Shown: positions 38,364 to 50,057, counted from the first letter of the stretch. The stretch: DNA of 64,000 bases from Nocardia abscessus (GCF_015477775.1 NZ_JADLQO010000002.1:248001-312000); one strand, 5' to 3'. Numbers and translations are program-made. The notes: a model not told the origin generated them from the letters alone.

Positions 38364-41032
38364 CACCCGGCCAGTTCGGCCACCCGCGCGCGGACCGCGG
38401 CCAGGCCCGCCGGAATGCCGGACGGGTCCGAACCCGCGCCCTGAGCCATCTCCGGCTTGCCGCCGCCGCGTCCGGCGATACTCGGGCCGAAGCTGCCGAC
38501 CAGATCGCCCGCCTTGATGCCGAGCTCCTGGGCGGGCTTGTTCACCGCGACGACGAACGGCACCTTGCCGTCGGCGTTGCCGAGCAGCACCACCACGGCG
38601 GGCTCACTGCCGAACCGGCCGCGGATATCGGTGGCCAGGGTGCGCAGATCGCCCGCGGGCACGCCCTCGGGCGCGGCCACGGCGACCAGCAGCAGGCGGC
38701 CGATCCGCTCGGCCTCCTCGACGAACTTGCCCGCCGAGGACAGCACGGCGGCCATCTTGGTGCGCTCGAGCTCTTTCTCGGCCACCTTGAGCCGCTCCAC
38801 CAGCTGCTCGACGCGACCGGGCACCTCCTCGGAGGGCACCTTCAGCGCGGAGGCGACACCGGCCAGCAGGGCACGTTCCTTGGCCAGGTACTTGTAGGAG
38901 TCCAGGCCGACGAACGCCTCCACGCGGCGTACACCCGAGCCGACCGACGACTCACCGAGCACCGTGATCGGGCCGATCTGCGAGGAATGCTGCACGTGGG
39001 TGCCACCGCAGAGTTCCATCGAGAACGGGCCGCCGATCTCCACGACGCGGACCTCGTTGCCGTAGTTCTCGCCGAACAAGGCCAGCGCACCCATCTGCTT
39101 GGCCTTCGGCAGGTCGGTGACGAAGGTGTTCACCGGGAAGTCGGCGCCGACCGCGTCGTTGGACACGGCCTCGATGTCGACCTTCTGCTGCTCGGACAGC
39201 TGGCCCTGCCAGTTGAAGTCGAAGCGCAGGTAGCCCGGCTTGTTCAGCGAGCCGGCCTGCACGGCGTTCGGGCCGAGCACCTGCCGGAGGGCGGCGTGCA
39301 CCATGTGCGTGCCGGAATGGCCCTGGGTGGCGCCGCGCCGCCACGCCGGGTCGGCCTGGGCGAGCACGACATCACCCTCGGTGACCTGGCCGTGCTCCAC
39401 GGTGGTCTTGTGCACCCACAGCTTCTTGGCGATCTTCTGCACGTCGTTGACCCGCAGCTTCAGGCCCGTGGATGCGGTGATGGAGCCGCGGTCGGCGATC
39501 TGGCCGCCGGACTCGGCGTAGAGCGGGCTGCGGTCCAGGATGACCTCGACGTCCTGGCCCAGGGTCGCGGCGGGCACCCGTACCCCGTCGGCGATCAGGG
39601 CGAGCACGGTGGCCTCGGAGGTCAGCTCGTCGAAACCGGTGAACTCGGTGGCGCCCCGGTCGACCAGTTCCTTGTAGATCGTGAGGTCGGCGTGGGCATG
39701 CTTGCGGGCCTGGGCGTCCTCCTTGGCGCGCTTGCGCTGCTCGGCCATGAGCGAGCGGAAGCCCTCCTCGTCGACCGACAGCCCGGCCTCGGCCGCCATC
39801 TCCAGCGTCAGGTCGATCGGGAAGCCGTAGGTGTCGTGCAGGGTGAAGGCGTCCGACCCGGCGATCGTGCTGCCGCCCTCGGCCTTGACCGCGGCGGCGG
39901 TGTTGTCGAACAGCGTGGAGCCGGTGTTCAGCGTCTTCAGGAACGCGGTCTCCTCACCGACCGCGACGGTCTCGATCCGGCGGAAGTCGGTGGCCAGCTC
40001 CGGATAGGACGGGGCCATCAGGTCGCTGACGACCTTCATGAACTCGCTCATCACCGGCTTCTCCGCGCCGAGCAGGCGGGCCGAGCGCACGATGCGGCGC
40101 AGCAGGCGGCGCAGCACGTAGCCGCGGCCGTCGTTGCCGGGGTTCACACCGTCGGCGATCAGCATGGCGGCGGTGCGGGCGTGGTCGGCGATCACCCGGA
40201 AGCGGACATCGTCCTCGTGCTGGACGCTGTAGGAGCGCCCGGTCAGTTCCTCGGCTTTGTCGATGATCGGGCGCAGCAGGTCGGTCTCGTAGACGTTGTC
40301 CACGCCTTGCAGCAGCAGCGCGATCCGCTCGACGCCCATACCGGTGTCGATGTTCTTCTTCGGCAGCGACCCGACCGGCGGATGCCCCAGCTTCGGGCTC
40401 AGCTCGCCGCGGACGTCCTGCATGAACACGAGATTCCAGATCTCGAGGTAGCGGTCCTCGTCGGCGACCGGCCCACCGTCGCGACCGTGCTCGGGCCCGC
40501 GGTCGTAGTAGATCTCCGAGCAGGGTCCGCCGGGACCGGGCACGCCCATATCCCAGTAGTTGTCCTTGCCGTCGCGGAACTGGATGCGCTCCTCGGGCAT
40601 GCCCGCGACCCGCTTCCAGATCTCGGCGGCCTCCGGGTCGTCCTGGTAGACGGTCACCCAGATCCGCTCGGGATCGAACCCGTAACCGCCCTCGTCCTGC
40701 GGCTTGGAGATCAGCTCCCAGGCGAGGGTGATCGCCCCCTCCTTGAAGTAGTCACCGAAGGAGAAGTTGCCCGCCATCTGGAAGAACGTGTTGTGCCGCG
40801 TGGTGACGCCGACCTCTTCGATGTCGCCGGTCCGCACGCATTTCTGCACGCTGGTCGCGCGCGGGTAGGGCGGCGCTTCCTGACCCAGGAAGTACGGCTT
40901 GAACTGGACCATGCCTGCGTTGACGAACAGCAGGTTCGGGTCGGCCAGGATCAGCGAGGCACTCGGCACCTCGGTATGGCCGGCACGGAGGAAATGGTCC
41001 AGGAAACGCCGTCGAATCTCGTGGGTCTGCAC
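38363..41032 (-). CDS. alaS: Alanyl-tRNA synthetase
   Basis: Class II synthetase of 889 residues. The catalytic domain comes first ([33 protein letters not shown]), then the tRNA-recognition and editing domains with zinc ligands HSGTHMVH and CGGTHVQH, and a C-terminal DHHA1 region ([15 protein letters not shown]). The GTG at 41032 ([14 protein letters not shown]) is the family start. An upstream ATG at 41071 is unlikely. It heads the alaS-ruvX-mltG-aroE run. Confidence 0.98.
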   Translation of the reverse strand: MQTHEIRRRFLDHFLRAGHTEVPSASLILADPNLLFVNAGMVQFKPYFLGQEAPPYPRATSVQKCVRTGDIEEVGVTTRHNTFFQMAGNFSFGDYFKEGAITLAWELISKPQDEGGYGFDPERIWVTVYQDDPEAAEIWKRVAGMPEERIQFRDGKDNYWDMGVPGPGGPCSEIYYDRGPEHGRDGGPVADEDRYLEIWNLVFMQDVRGELSPKLGHPPVGSLPKKNIDTGMGVERIALLLQGVDNVYETDLLRPIIDKAEELTGRSYSVQHEDDVRFRVIADHARTAAMLIADGVNPGNDGRGYVLRRLLRRIVRSARLLGAEKPVMSEFMKVVSDLMAPSYPELATDFRRIETVAVGEETAFLKTLNTGSTLFDNTAAAVKAEGGSTIAGSDAFTLHDTYGFPIDLTLEMAAEAGLSVDEEGFRSLMAEQRKRAKEDAQARKHAHADLTIYKELVDRGATEFTGFDELTSEATVLALIADGVRVPAATLGQDVEVILDRSPLYAESGGQIADRGSITASTGLKLRVNDVQKIAKKLWVHKTTVEHGQVTEGDVVLAQADPAWRRGATQGHSGTHMVHAALRQVLGPNAVQAGSLNKPGYLRFDFNWQGQLSEQQKVDIEAVSNDAVGADFPVNTFVTDLPKAKQMGALALFGENYGNEVRVVEIGGPFSMELCGGTHVQHSSQIGPITVLGESSVGSGVRRVEAFVGLDSYKYLAKERALLAGVASALKVPSEEVPGRVEQLVERLKVAEKELERTKMAAVLSSAGKFVEEAERIGRLLLVAVAAPEGVPAGDLRTLATDIRGRFGSEPAVVVLLGNADGKVPFVVAVNKPAQELGIKAGDLVGSFGPSIAGRGGGKPEMAQGAGSDPSGIPAGLAAVRARVAELAG

Positions 41033-41127
41033 GAATACCCAGCCTACCGGTGCCGCGCACGCGAATTTCATCGACCGGGGCTGCCCGCACGTCCCGGCGA
41101 CCGGCCTGCGAACCGGTCCCGCGGCGG

Positions 41128-42471
41128 TCAGCCTCGGACGATGCGGCGCAGCTTGTCGACTCTGGGGCCGATCTCGCGTTCGTGGCCGTGGTCGGTGGGC
41201 CGGTAGTAGTCGACACCGACCAGTTCGTCGGGCGGGTACTGCTGGGCGAGCACGCCGTCCTTGTCGTCGTGCGGGTACTTGTAGCCCTGGGCGTTGCCGA
41301 GTGCCGCCGCGCCCGGGTAATGACCGTCGCGCAGGTGCGGCGGCACCGCGCCCGCCTTGCCCGCCGCGACGTCGGCCATCGCCGCGCCGATCGCGGCCAC
41401 GACCGCGCCGGATTTCGGGGCGGTCGCCAGGTGGATCGTGGCCTGCGCGAGCGCGAGGCGGCCTTCGGGCAGGCCGACCAGCTGCACCACCTGCGCGGCC
41501 GCGGTCGCGGTCTGCAGCGCCGTCGGGTCGGCCATGCCGATGTCCTCGCTCGCGTGGATCATCAACCTGCGGGCGATGAAACGCGGGTCCTCGCCCGCGC
41601 TCAGCATGCGGGCCAGGTAGTGCAGCGCGGCGTCGACGTCCGAACCGCGGATCGACTTGATGAACGCGCTGATCACGTCGTAGTGCTGGTCGCCTGCCCG
41701 GTCGTAGCGGACCGCGGCCTTGTCCACGCTGGCCTCGACCAGGTCCACGTCGACGGTGCCGTCGAGCGAGGATTCGGCCGACGCTTCCAAGGCCGTCAGC
41801 GCGCGGCGGGCATCGCCGCCCGCGATCCGGACGATGTGGTCGAGCGCGGCCTCGGTCACGGTGTACGCGCCGGCGAGTCCGCGCGGATCGGTGATCGCGC
41901 GGGTGAGCACCTCGCGGATGTCGGCCTCGGTCAGCGAGCGCAGTTGCAGCACCAGCGAGCGCGACAGCAGCGGCGACACCACGGAGAACGACGGGTTCTC
42001 CGTGGTCGCGCCGACCAGCAGGACGATCCGGTTCTCCACCGCGGCGAGCAAGGCGTCCTGCTGGATCTTGGAGAAGCGGTGCACCTCGTCGATGAACAGC
42101 ACGGTCTGCTCGCCCGCCGACACCCTGCGCCGGGCCAGGTCGATGACCGCGCGCACCTCCTTGACGCCCGCCGACAGCGCCGACAGCGCCTCGAACCGGC
42201 GACCGGTGGCCTGCGAGATGAGCGCGGCCAAGGTCGTCTTGCCCGTGCCGGGCGGGCCGTACAGCAGCACCGAAGCGGCGCCCGAGCCCTCGATCAGCCT
42301 GCGCAACGGCGAGCCGGGACCGAGCAGATGCTGCTGGCCGACCACTTCCTCCAGCGCCGCCGGACGCATGCGCACGGCCAGTGGCGCACCCGCGTCCCTG
42401 CGCACCACCGTGTCGATCGAATGCTCCGGGGGCACCGCGGCGCCGGGCACGTCGAACAAACCATCGCTCAC
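41128..42471 (-). CDS. rarA: Replication-associated recombination ATPase RarA (MgsA)
   Basis: AAA+ clamp-loader-like ATPase acting at stalled forks. Walker A GPPGTGKT is at 72-79, with Walker [11 protein letters not shown], sensor [11 protein letters not shown] and a C-terminal tetramerisation domain ([36 protein letters not shown]). The 447 residues are normal. The GTG at 42471 starts the protein with SDGLFD. It is transcribed 95 bp ahead of alaS. Confidence 0.96.
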   Translation of the reverse strand: MSDGLFDVPGAAVPPEHSIDTVVRRDAGAPLAVRMRPAALEEVVGQQHLLGPGSPLRRLIEGSGAASVLLYGPPGTGKTTLAALISQATGRRFEALSALSAGVKEVRAVIDLARRRVSAGEQTVLFIDEVHRFSKIQQDALLAAVENRIVLLVGATTENPSFSVVSPLLSRSLVLQLRSLTEADIREVLTRAITDPRGLAGAYTVTEAALDHIVRIAGGDARRALTALEASAESSLDGTVDVDLVEASVDKAAVRYDRAGDQHYDVISAFIKSIRGSDVDAALHYLARMLSAGEDPRFIARRLMIHASEDIGMADPTALQTATAAAQVVQLVGLPEGRLALAQATIHLATAPKSGAVVAAIGAAMADVAAGKAGAVPPHLRDGHYPGAAALGNAQGYKYPHDDKDGVLAQQYPPDELVGVDYYRPTDHGHEREIGPRVDKLRRIVRG

Positions 42472-42609
42472 GCGGAAAACGTTACCGAGCCGCACCGACA
42501 GCACGACATGCCGCTCCCGCGGGGGCCGTACGGGCGGCGGCGCGGTCCCGACCAGCACGGGGGCAGGCCGAGTTGCGTGGCGCCGATACTTCGGTTGGGA
42601 TCGGTACCC

Positions 42610-44265
42610 GTGACTGAAAACGCGACCGTTTCAGATCCCTCGTCCGTTCCGCGCTTCGCTCGGCGCACACTCTTGGCGGGCACCGCGGCCGCCGCCACCG
42701 CCACCGCGGTACTGGGCGCCGGACGCGCGGCAGCCGCCACCCAGGTCTTCCGGCACGGCGTCGCCTCGGGCGACCCGCTTCCCGACGGCGTGATCCTCTG
42801 GACCCGCGTCACCGTCTCCGACGACGCCACCCCGGGCTCGGGCTCGGGCGACCCGGCGACCGTGCGCTGGGAGATCGCCGCGGACGACCGGTTCGCCTCG
42901 CTCGCCGCATCCGGGACCGCGACGGCCGCCGCGGACTCGGACCACACCGTCAAGGTCGACGTTTCCGGCCTCGCGCCGGGTGTGGAGTACTTCTATCGAT
43001 TCAGCGCCCTCGGCGAGACCTCCCCGGTGGGTCGCACCAAAACCGCGCCCGCTACCACGGACACACCGGACCGCCTCCGATTCGGCGTGGTCTCGTGCTC
43101 GAACTGGGAGGCGGGCTACTTCGGCGCCTACCGCCACCTGGCCGCCCGCACCGACCTGGACGCGATCGTGCACCTGGGCGACTACATCTACGAATACGGC
43201 CGGGGCAAGTACGGCGGCCGCAACGGCACCGTGCGTCCGCACGAACCGGCCGACGAGATCGTGAGCCTGGCCGATTACCGCATCCGCCACGCGCAGTACA
43301 AGACCGACCCGGATCTGCTCGGCCTGCACGCCACACTGCCGTTCATCTGCACCTGGGACGACCACGAATCCGCCGACAATTCCTGGTCCGGCGGCGCGAA
43401 CAACCACGACCCCGCCGCCGAGGGCGACTGGACCGACCGGCGCGCCGCCTCCGCTCGGGCCTACCTGGAATGGATGCCGGTCCGCGCGTCCGGGTCCGGC
43501 GCGGACGCGCGGATCTACCGCAGGCTGCGCTTCGGCACCTTGGCCGAACTCGCCATGCTCGATCTGCGCAGCTACCGCGACCGGGAGGCGAAGCCGGGAG
43601 CGAACTGGCGGGAGACCGACGATCCGGCGCGCACCCTCACCGGCAAGGCCCAGATGGAGTGGCTGACCGCGGGCCTGGCGTCGGCGCCGGTGCGGTGGAA
43701 GCTGGTGGGCAACTCGGTGATGATCGCTCCGCTGGCCTTCCCGCCGCTGGAGCCCGCCACCACGGCGGCGATCACCAGCACCGTGGGCGTCCCGCAGGCC
43801 GGCCCGTCGCTGAACGGCGACCAGTGGGACGGCTACACCGCCGACCGCGCCCGCCTGTTCCGCACCATCCTCGACCAGCAGATTTCCGACGTGCTGTTCC
43901 TGACCGGCGACATCCACTCCTCGTGGGCCGCGGATCTCCCGGTGGACGCGGCGCACTATCCGGGCGGGCCGACGGCGGGCGCCGAGTTCGTGGTGCCATC
44001 GGTGACCTCGACCAGTATCGGCGACCTGCTCCGGGCGAACTCGGCGCCGCTGGCCGCATCGCTCGCGACGGTCAACCGGCATCTGCGCTACGTGGAACTG
44101 GATTCGCACGGCTACGGCGTCCTGGAGGTCACTACGGACCAGGCGCAGATGGACTGGTACTACCTGCTGAACGTGGCCGACCCGAATTCCGGTGTGCGTC
44201 ACGGCGCTTCGTTCGCGGTCCGTTCCGGGGGCCGGATCGAGCCGCGGCAGGTCCCGCTCGGCTGA
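42610..44265 (+). CDS. phoD: Secreted alkaline phosphatase PhoD
   Basis: Tat-exported phosphodiesterase/phosphatase. The N-terminus has the twin-arginine motif [13 protein letters not shown] (R18-R19) and a likely AxA cut near 42-43. A Fn3-like domain ([23 protein letters not shown]) precedes the metal-binding catalytic part with [13 protein letters not shown] and TGDIHSSW. The 551 residues fit the family. The GTG start is divergent from rarA. No Pho box was identified. Confidence 0.94.
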   Translation: MTENATVSDPSSVPRFARRTLLAGTAAAATATAVLGAGRAAAATQVFRHGVASGDPLPDGVILWTRVTVSDDATPGSGSGDPATVRWEIAADDRFASLAASGTATAAADSDHTVKVDVSGLAPGVEYFYRFSALGETSPVGRTKTAPATTDTPDRLRFGVVSCSNWEAGYFGAYRHLAARTDLDAIVHLGDYIYEYGRGKYGGRNGTVRPHEPADEIVSLADYRIRHAQYKTDPDLLGLHATLPFICTWDDHESADNSWSGGANNHDPAAEGDWTDRRAASARAYLEWMPVRASGSGADARIYRRLRFGTLAELAMLDLRSYRDREAKPGANWRETDDPARTLTGKAQMEWLTAGLASAPVRWKLVGNSVMIAPLAFPPLEPATTAAITSTVGVPQAGPSLNGDQWDGYTADRARLFRTILDQQISDVLFLTGDIHSSWAADLPVDAAHYPGGPTAGAEFVVPSVTSTSIGDLLRANSAPLAASLATVNRHLRYVELDSHGYGVLEVTTDQAQMDWYYLLNVADPNSGVRHGASFAVRSGGRIEPRQVPLG

Positions 44266-44278
44266 CCGACGCGGGAGA

Positions 44279-44524
44279 TCACTCCCCGCCGGCGCACCCC
44301 CCGGCGCCTCCGCATCCGCCGCCTCCTGCGGAGTAGTTGTTCGATTTACCCTTGCGCCACTGCCGACCGCGGGCCTCTTTGCTGAGCTGGGCCCCGGCCG
44401 CGCGGGCGCGAGTAGTCGTGTCTTCGCCGATCCGGCCGCGGGCCTTGTTCCGTCGCACGATCACGACGCCGAGCACAGCGGCGACGAGACCGATCGCGAA
44501 CACGACGAGCAGTAGGTAACCCAC
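44279..44524 (-). CDS. Small single-pass membrane protein with Gly/Cys tail
   Basis: About 81 residues: one N-terminal membrane helix (VGYLLLVVFAIGLVAAVLGVV), a basic segment (RRNKARGRIGEDTTTRAR) and the tail GGGGCGGAGGCAGGE at the C-terminus. A GTG at 44524 with GAGGGAG upstream is preferred. An ATG at 44584 would add 20 residues. It is convergent with phoD at a 13-bp distance. The function is unknown. The tail could bind metal or be modified. Confidence 0.7.
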   Translation of the reverse strand: MGYLLLVVFAIGLVAAVLGVVIVRRNKARGRIGEDTTTRARAAGAQLSKEARGRQWRKGKSNNYSAGGGGCGGAGGCAGGE

Positions 44525-44889
44525 CCGGTACTCCCTCTTCCCCGCGCCCGCTCTCGCTTCGACCGAGCGCTCCGAACCTGCCATTGTGCCTCGCGCGCAG
44601 AGGAATTCGCATCCGGCGTTTCGGCTGGGGGTTGCCGGAGGGCCGCGAGCAACGCGATGGCATGTCCGGCGCTGCGACCGTCTCGGTGGCGCCGATCGGC
44701 TACCGACGTTCGATCGCCCAGCGGCGATCCGCTCTCCGGCTCCTCGCTCGCAACGCGGCGCGGCGGGTTCACGGAACCACCTCGCGGTTCAGCGAAGGCC
44801 GCCGGAAACGACGCTCGGCGGTCGGTACGCACGCCGCGAAGCCGGATTCGTCGTGGCCGAGCCCGGCCGACGCTCTCCCCCCGGAAGAC
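44525..44889. other. Intergenic region with no recognised feature
   Basis: Between the phosphotransferase gene and the small membrane protein gene (both minus). Only short open frames without plausible starts or conserved motifs are present. It includes a possible N-terminal extension of the small membrane protein at 44525-44584. Confidence 0.5.
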
Positions 44890-46065
44890 CTACTCCGACC
44901 AGCGCTCTTCCAGCATCGCCGACACGTCCTCGGCGAAATCGCCCACGATGTCGTCCCCCGTGCACCGCGCGTCTTCGGCGAGCGCGGCCCAGCGATTGAT
45001 CAGCGCAGCCGAGCGCGGCACCGACAGCCCGTGCTCCCTGGCGGCCGCGATGCGCGTGTGGTCGGCGGGCAGGAACCAGTAGGTGGACAGCCAGACCCAG
45101 ATCAGCCTGGCTTCCAGAATGCGTTCGTCGAGCTGCTCGTCGTCGGCCAGCGCGGGCCATACGCCGACGACCTCCGCGCGCCACGCCTCCACCATCTGCT
45201 TGGCACGTTCGCGGGAGAGCTCGACATCGCACAGGCAACCGGGGAAGGACACCAGGGCGTAGGCGATGTCCAGGGTGGCGTCGCGGAACCCGCCCCACTC
45301 GTAGTCGAGGAAGCGCGCGCCCTCCTCGTTCAAGATCACATTGTCCGGGCAGAGGTCCGAGGGGCTGAACGCCCGGAAACGACCCGCGGAGTACAGCCGA
45401 TTGCCCCGCACGATCCGCTCGGCGATCTCGCCGGGCACCTCGATGCCCAGTTCGCGCTGCAGCAGTCCGGGCACCTCGGCGATCGCCGACTCGGCCTGCT
45501 GCGCGATCCCGTCCACCCGGTGCACCACGTCCACCCGGCGCAGCAGCGCGACGAAGTCCGCCTCGCGCCCGACGGTGGCGGCGTGCATCCGGCCCAGCGC
45601 CTGGGCGAATGCCATCAGGGCGTTGCGAGCCGCGGTCTCGGAGCCCGACCGCAGCACGGCGGTCAGCAGCGAGTTCTCGCCGAGGTCGCTGAGGATCAGC
45701 AGACGGTCGGGGAGGCTGTGCGCGATCAGGTACGCACCCGGCCGGTGCTCCCGGCTCAGGGCGGTGGTGAACTGGTAGGACACCGCCTCGCGGAGGAAAG
45801 CGGAGTCGATGCTGGCCACCCCGGGCGCCAGCCCTCCGGTGCGGCGATCCTGGGCGGCTCCGCGAACCTGCTTGATGATCAGGGTTCGCGGTAGCGAGAA
45901 TGCGTTCTCCGCTACACGCACACGTAGGACCGTCGTCCTACCACTACCGCTGAGTTCGATCGGATCGCTCAGCTTTACCGGAGCACCCATTCGCTTTGTG
46001 AGCAACTGTTGCGCTGCGGACACGACTTCGGCGGCGCGTTCGGCCAATAGTGCGGTCATCGCCAT
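44890..46065 (-). CDS. Aminoglycoside-phosphotransferase-like kinase (APH fold)
   Basis: A 391-residue protein of the APH/choline-kinase superfamily. The N-lobe has TLIIKQVRG (ATP lysine). The C-lobe has SPSDLCPDNVIL, which aligns with the catalytic HGDLHPGNIL loop and keeps D and N but lacks the usual His, and FLDYEWGGFRDATLDIAY, which keeps the metal Asp. The substrate is unknown. ATGs at 46065 and 46059 are both possible starts. Confidence 0.8.
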   Translation of the reverse strand: MAMTALLAERAAEVVSAAQQLLTKRMGAPVKLSDPIELSGSGRTTVLRVRVAENAFSLPRTLIIKQVRGAAQDRRTGGLAPGVASIDSAFLREAVSYQFTTALSREHRPGAYLIAHSLPDRLLILSDLGENSLLTAVLRSGSETAARNALMAFAQALGRMHAATVGREADFVALLRRVDVVHRVDGIAQQAESAIAEVPGLLQRELGIEVPGEIAERIVRGNRLYSAGRFRAFSPSDLCPDNVILNEEGARFLDYEWGGFRDATLDIAYALVSFPGCLCDVELSRERAKQMVEAWRAEVVGVWPALADDEQLDERILEARLIWVWLSTYWFLPADHTRIAAAREHGLSVPRSAALINRWAALAEDARCTGDDIVGDFAEDVSAMLEERWSE

Positions 46066-46165
46066 TCAAGCTACTCGCATCCGGTCACTTCTAGCGAGCG
46101 GTTACACAACCTTTCCGCGTCGCTCGGCGTGTCTCCGGCGAGGCCGGAGCGCGACCGCAGGTCGC

Positions 46166-46232
46166 TTGACACCTCGACAACGGTCGGGTTTTCTCATCGT
46201 CAACTGCCATGCGCCACACCGCAAACCAGTTG
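46166..46232 (+). promoter_or_regulatory. Promoter and palindrome upstream of 46250 gene
   Basis: TTGACA (46166-46171) and TTTTCT (46189-46194) are separated by 17 bp. In the leader, CAACTG (46201-46206) and CAGTTG (46227-46232) form an inverted repeat with a 20-nt spacer. Confidence 0.5.
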
Positions 46233-46249
46233 AGTGGAAAGGTCTACGC

Positions 46250-47215
46250 ATGACCGAAACCCCGCCCCCCGCACCCAAACCATCAGCTGGCGGCGCTTCC
46301 TCCCCGAACGACGACGAACGCTTCGCGCCACAGCCGGGCCGACACGAGAGCCCGCATCCGCAGGCTCCCGGTCCCGGGACCGGCCATCCCCGCCACGAGA
46401 TGGCGGGTTCGTCCGGATATCCGCAGTTCGAGGGCCCAGGGGCGGCGCACTACGGCAACGAACCGCTGGAGCCGCCCCCGCCGGTGGGCGCCCCGCACCC
46501 CAGCTACGGCCCGCAGGGCACCGGGCCGGGGTGGGCGCCGCCCGGCCCGGCGCAGGCGCCGGTCTACGGCTACCAGCAGGTCCACGTGGGGTCGAGCTCG
46601 CTGGACGTCGGTCAGGCGCTCAGCTACGGCTGGGCGAGATTCCGGGCCAATCCGGGGCCGTGGGCCGGGGTGACCGCGGTGGGCCTGGTCATCTACCTGG
46701 CGTTCCTGCTCGTCGTGCAACTCGCCGACCCGACGACGATGCTGCCCCTGCTGCTCATCTTCCTGGCGGTCATGGCCGCGATCTGGCTGCTGCAGGCGGC
46801 CATGGTGCGCGGCGCGCTGTACGAGGCCGACGGCACGCCCCCGCCGTTCGGCGCCTACTTCCGCTTCGTGAACGCGGGCAACGTGCTGCTCACCGCGCTG
46901 CTGGCGTTCACACTGACCTTCATCGGCTCGGCGATCTGCCTGGTCCCCGGTCTGATCGCCGGCTGGCTGTGCATGTTCTCGCTGCATTTCGTGGTCGACC
47001 AGGACCAGGGTCCGTTCGAGGCGCTGAAGTCCAGCTTCACGCTGGTGGTCGCCAACGCCTGGCAGGTACTGCTGCTCGCGCTGGCGGTGCTGGTGGTGAC
47101 CTTCCTCGGCCTCCTGCTGTGCGGGTTCGGCCTGCTGATCGCGGGCCCGGTCGCCGCCATCGCGGTGACCTACGCCTATCGCACGCTCACCGGCGGCACC
47201 GTCGCCGCGTACTGA
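46250..47215 (+). CDS. Proline-rich polytopic membrane protein
   Basis: A 321-residue protein. The first ~120 residues are Pro/Gly-rich and disordered. The rest holds about five hydrophobic segments (AGVTAVGLVIYLAFLLVVQL, LLLIFLAVMAAIWLLQAAM, GNVLLTALLAFTLTFIGSAI, and two at the C-terminus) resembling DUF975-type proteins. By position it matches M. tuberculosis Rv2560. The ATG follows GGAAAGG. The function is unknown. Confidence 0.88.
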   Translation: MTETPPPAPKPSAGGASSPNDDERFAPQPGRHESPHPQAPGPGTGHPRHEMAGSSGYPQFEGPGAAHYGNEPLEPPPPVGAPHPSYGPQGTGPGWAPPGPAQAPVYGYQQVHVGSSSLDVGQALSYGWARFRANPGPWAGVTAVGLVIYLAFLLVVQLADPTTMLPLLLIFLAVMAAIWLLQAAMVRGALYEADGTPPPFGAYFRFVNAGNVLLTALLAFTLTFIGSAICLVPGLIAGWLCMFSLHFVVDQDQGPFEALKSSFTLVVANAWQVLLLALAVLVVTFLGLLLCGFGLLIAGPVAAIAVTYAYRTLTGGTVAAY

Positions 47216-47222
47216 AGCGCGG

Positions 47223-48191
47223 TCATCCGCCGATCCGAGGGCGTATGCCGAGCCACCGCTCGAGTCGCCCCACCGGTCCGGCCTCGCTGCCCGCGCGAGG
47301 TCGGAGGGCGAGTACCACGATCCCGGCCACCACGATGCCTGCCATGTTCACGGCCAGCTGCCCCGCGGACAGAAACGCCACCCGCCACTCCCCCAAAGTC
47401 GCGGCGACGACGGCGAACCCGGCCGCGGGCACGGTCGTCACCGAGATGAACACCCCGACCAGCGCGGCCGATTTCGCGGTCACCAGCGACAGCATGCCCG
47501 CCGCGCCCGCCAGTAGTGCGACGACCAGTGAGAACGGCCCGACCTGGTAGATGAAGTCGACCTCATCGATGCTCGACACCCCATCGATGGTGATCCAGCC
47601 GACCTGCCGCCACGCCACCGTCGCCAGCAGCGTGACGACCATCGCCACCGGGAAACCGACCGCGAGCGCCGTCGCCGACCGCCGGGCCAGCTGAAAGTCC
47701 CTGCGCACCACCGCGACAGCGAAGGCGGCCAGCGGCCCGAATTCCGGGCCGACGACCATGGCGCCGACGACGGTCACCGGCGAATCGGTCGCGACCCCGA
47801 CGGCGGCGAGCAGGCAGGCGATCGTGAGGAACGCCAGGAACGCCGCGCTGAGGCTCGACTCCTCGTGGGTCTGCGCGAGCAGTTCCTCCCATACCACCGC
47901 GTCGCTCGGCTCACCGGGCGCCTCGTGCACCGCACGCTCGCCCGCGTCCGACAGAACCGTCTCGACCGGTGTGAGTGTCATACCGCCGGACCGGCAGATG
48001 CCCAGCGCGGTCAGGTCGTCGAGGACGTCGTTGGCGGCCTCGCGAGCCACGTCCGCCTGCACGAGATCGCCCTCCGGCTCCAGCGCGACGCCGCGTGCCA
48101 GGGTCACGTGCGTGACCCCGGGATCGGCGGCGAGCACCTCGAGCGCCGCGTCGGTGATCTCCGGCGGGCTGATCATGCGCAAGTGCAGCAA
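47223..48191 (-). CDS. DUF389 membrane protein
   Basis: A 322-residue protein starting MLHLRMISPPE, as is typical for the family. A soluble N-terminal part of about 110 residues is followed by about six helices with SPVTVVGAMVVGPEFGPLAAFAVAVVRRD. The start is TTG preceded by GAGGGAAA. DUF389 proteins are of unknown function. It is 75 bp from aspS on the same strand. Confidence 0.88.
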   Translation of the reverse strand: MLHLRMISPPEITDAALEVLAADPGVTHVTLARGVALEPEGDLVQADVAREAANDVLDDLTALGICRSGGMTLTPVETVLSDAGERAVHEAPGEPSDAVVWEELLAQTHEESSLSAAFLAFLTIACLLAAVGVATDSPVTVVGAMVVGPEFGPLAAFAVAVVRRDFQLARRSATALAVGFPVAMVVTLLATVAWRQVGWITIDGVSSIDEVDFIYQVGPFSLVVALLAGAAGMLSLVTAKSAALVGVFISVTTVPAAGFAVVAATLGEWRVAFLSAGQLAVNMAGIVVAGIVVLALRPRAGSEAGPVGRLERWLGIRPRIGG

Positions 48192-48266
48192 CGGATTTCC
48201 CTCGCGGTCGGCGTCCTCCAGCAGGGACGCGGCTGACCAGAAGGTACCGTTCGCGCGTTCGCTCCG

Positions 48267-50057
48267 CTACGACGCGGTCGCGGCGTCGGCCGCCTTCTGC
48301 TCCGGCTTGACGTCCAGCCCCGCCTCTTTGCGCTGCTGTGCGGTGATCGGCGCGGGTGCGTCGGTCAGCGGGTCGACGCCGCCACCGGTCTTCGGGAACG
48401 CGATGACCTCACGGATCGAGTCCTCTCCCGCCAGCAGCGCGGTGACCCGGTCCCAGCCGAAGGCGATGCCACCGTGCGGGGGAGCGCCGAAGGCGAAGGC
48501 GTCCAGCAGGAAGCCGAACTTCTCCTGCGCCTCCTCCTGGCTGATCCCCATCACCTCGAAAACGCGTTCCTGCACGTCGCGGCGGTGGATACGAATCGAC
48601 CCGCCGCCGATCTCGTTGCCGTTGCAGACGATGTCGTAGGCGTAGGCCAGCGCCGAGCCCGGGTCGGCGTCGAAGGTGTCCAGCGACTCCGGCTTCGGCG
48701 AGGTGAAAGCGTGATGCACCGCGGTCCACGCGGAGTGACCCACCGCCACGTCGCCGCTCGCGGTCGCCTCGACGGTCGGCTCGAACAGCGGCGCGTCCAC
48801 GACCCACACGAACGACCAGGCGTCCTCGTCGATGAGCCCGACCTTGCGTGCGATCTCGACACGCGCCGCGCCGAGCAACGCACGCTGCGCCTTCGGTGCG
48901 CCCGCGGCGAAGAACACACAGTCGCCGGGGACCGCGCCGACGTGCTTGGCCAGCCCATCACGCTCGGCTTCGCTGAGGTTCTTGGCGACCGGGCCGCCGA
49001 GCGTGCCGTCCTCGTTCACCAGGATGTAAGCCAGCCCCTTGGCGCCGCGCTGCTTGGCCCACTCCTGCCAGGCGTCGAGCTGCCGCCGCGGCTGGCTCGC
49101 GCCGCCCGGCATGACCACCGCGCCCACGTAGGGCGCCTGGAACACCCGGAACGGGGTGTCGGCGAAGTAGTCGGTGCACTCGGTGATCTCCACGCCGAAG
49201 CGCAGGTCGGGCTTGTCGGTGCCGAAACGGCGCATGGCCTCGGCGTAGGTCATGTGCGGGATCGGGGTCTGGATCTCGTAGCCGACCAGCTTCCACAGCG
49301 CGACCAGGATCTCCTCCGCCAGCAGGATCACGTCCTCCTGGCGCACGAAGCTCATCTCGATGTCGAGCTGGGTGAACTCCGGCTGGCGGTCGGCGCGGAA
49401 GTCCTCGTCCCGGTAGCACCGCGCGATCTGGTAGTAGCGTTCGATGCCGCCGACCATGAGCAACTGCTTGAACAGCTGCGGGCTCTGCGGCAGGGCGTAG
49501 AAGCTGCCCGGCTGCAGGCGCGCGGGCACCAGGAAGTCGCGCGCGCCCTCTGGCGTGGACCGGGTCAGCGTGGGGGTCTCGACTTCGACGAACTCGTGGC
49601 GGGCGAGCACCTCGCGGGCGGCCGCGTTCACCCTGGAGCGCAGCCGGATGGCGTGCGCCGGGGCTTCGCGGCGCAGGTCCAGGTAGCGGTGCTTCAGGCG
49701 CGCCTCCTCACCGGGCTGCTCGTCCAGCTGGAACGGCAGCGGAGCGCTCTCGTTCAGCACTTCGAGCTCGGTGACGTTCACCTCGATGGCGCCGGTGGGC
49801 AGTTCCGGGTTCTCGTTGCCGCTCGGCCGCGCTTCCACGGTGCCGGTGACGCGCACGCAGTACTCGGCGCGCAGCCGGTGTGCCTGTTCGGCGGGTTCGC
49901 CCTCACGGAAGACCGCCTGGGCGACGCCCGACGCGTCGCGCAGATCGATGAAGATCACCCCACCGTGGTCACGCCGCCGGGCCACCCAGCCGGTGAGAGT
50001 GACGGTCTGACCGGCATGCTCGCTTCGCAGCGAACCAGCCAAGTGGGTGCGCAGCAC
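48267..50057 (-). CDS. aspS: Aspartyl-tRNA synthetase (AspRS/AsxRS bacterial type)
   Basis: Class IIb enzyme of 596 residues. An N-terminal OB-fold anticodon domain ([21 protein letters not shown]) is followed by motif 2 ([18 protein letters not shown]), a bacterial GAD insertion and motif 3 ([15 protein letters not shown]). The GTG at 50057 ([11 protein letters not shown]) has AAAGGA upstream. It may be non-discriminating if gatCAB is present elsewhere in the genome. That cannot be judged here. Confidence 0.97.
   Translation of the reverse strand: MLRTHLAGSLRSEHAGQTVTLTGWVARRRDHGGVIFIDLRDASGVAQAVFREGEPAEQAHRLRAEYCVRVTGTVEARPSGNENPELPTGAIEVNVTELEVLNESAPLPFQLDEQPGEEARLKHRYLDLRREAPAHAIRLRSRVNAAAREVLARHEFVEVETPTLTRSTPEGARDFLVPARLQPGSFYALPQSPQLFKQLLMVGGIERYYQIARCYRDEDFRADRQPEFTQLDIEMSFVRQEDVILLAEEILVALWKLVGYEIQTPIPHMTYAEAMRRFGTDKPDLRFGVEITECTDYFADTPFRVFQAPYVGAVVMPGGASQPRRQLDAWQEWAKQRGAKGLAYILVNEDGTLGGPVAKNLSEAERDGLAKHVGAVPGDCVFFAAGAPKAQRALLGAARVEIARKVGLIDEDAWSFVWVVDAPLFEPTVEATASGDVAVGHSAWTAVHHAFTSPKPESLDTFDADPGSALAYAYDIVCNGNEIGGGSIRIHRRDVQERVFEVMGISQEEAQEKFGFLLDAFAFGAPPHGGIAFGWDRVTALLAGEDSIREVIAFPKTGGGVDPLTDAPAPITAQQRKEAGLDVKPEQKAADAATAS

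Noticed and set aside
41050..42609. A plus-strand frame that would extend phoD by about 520 residues.
   Set aside because: It is antisense to rarA. The Tat signal peptide beginning at 42610 marks the real N-terminus.
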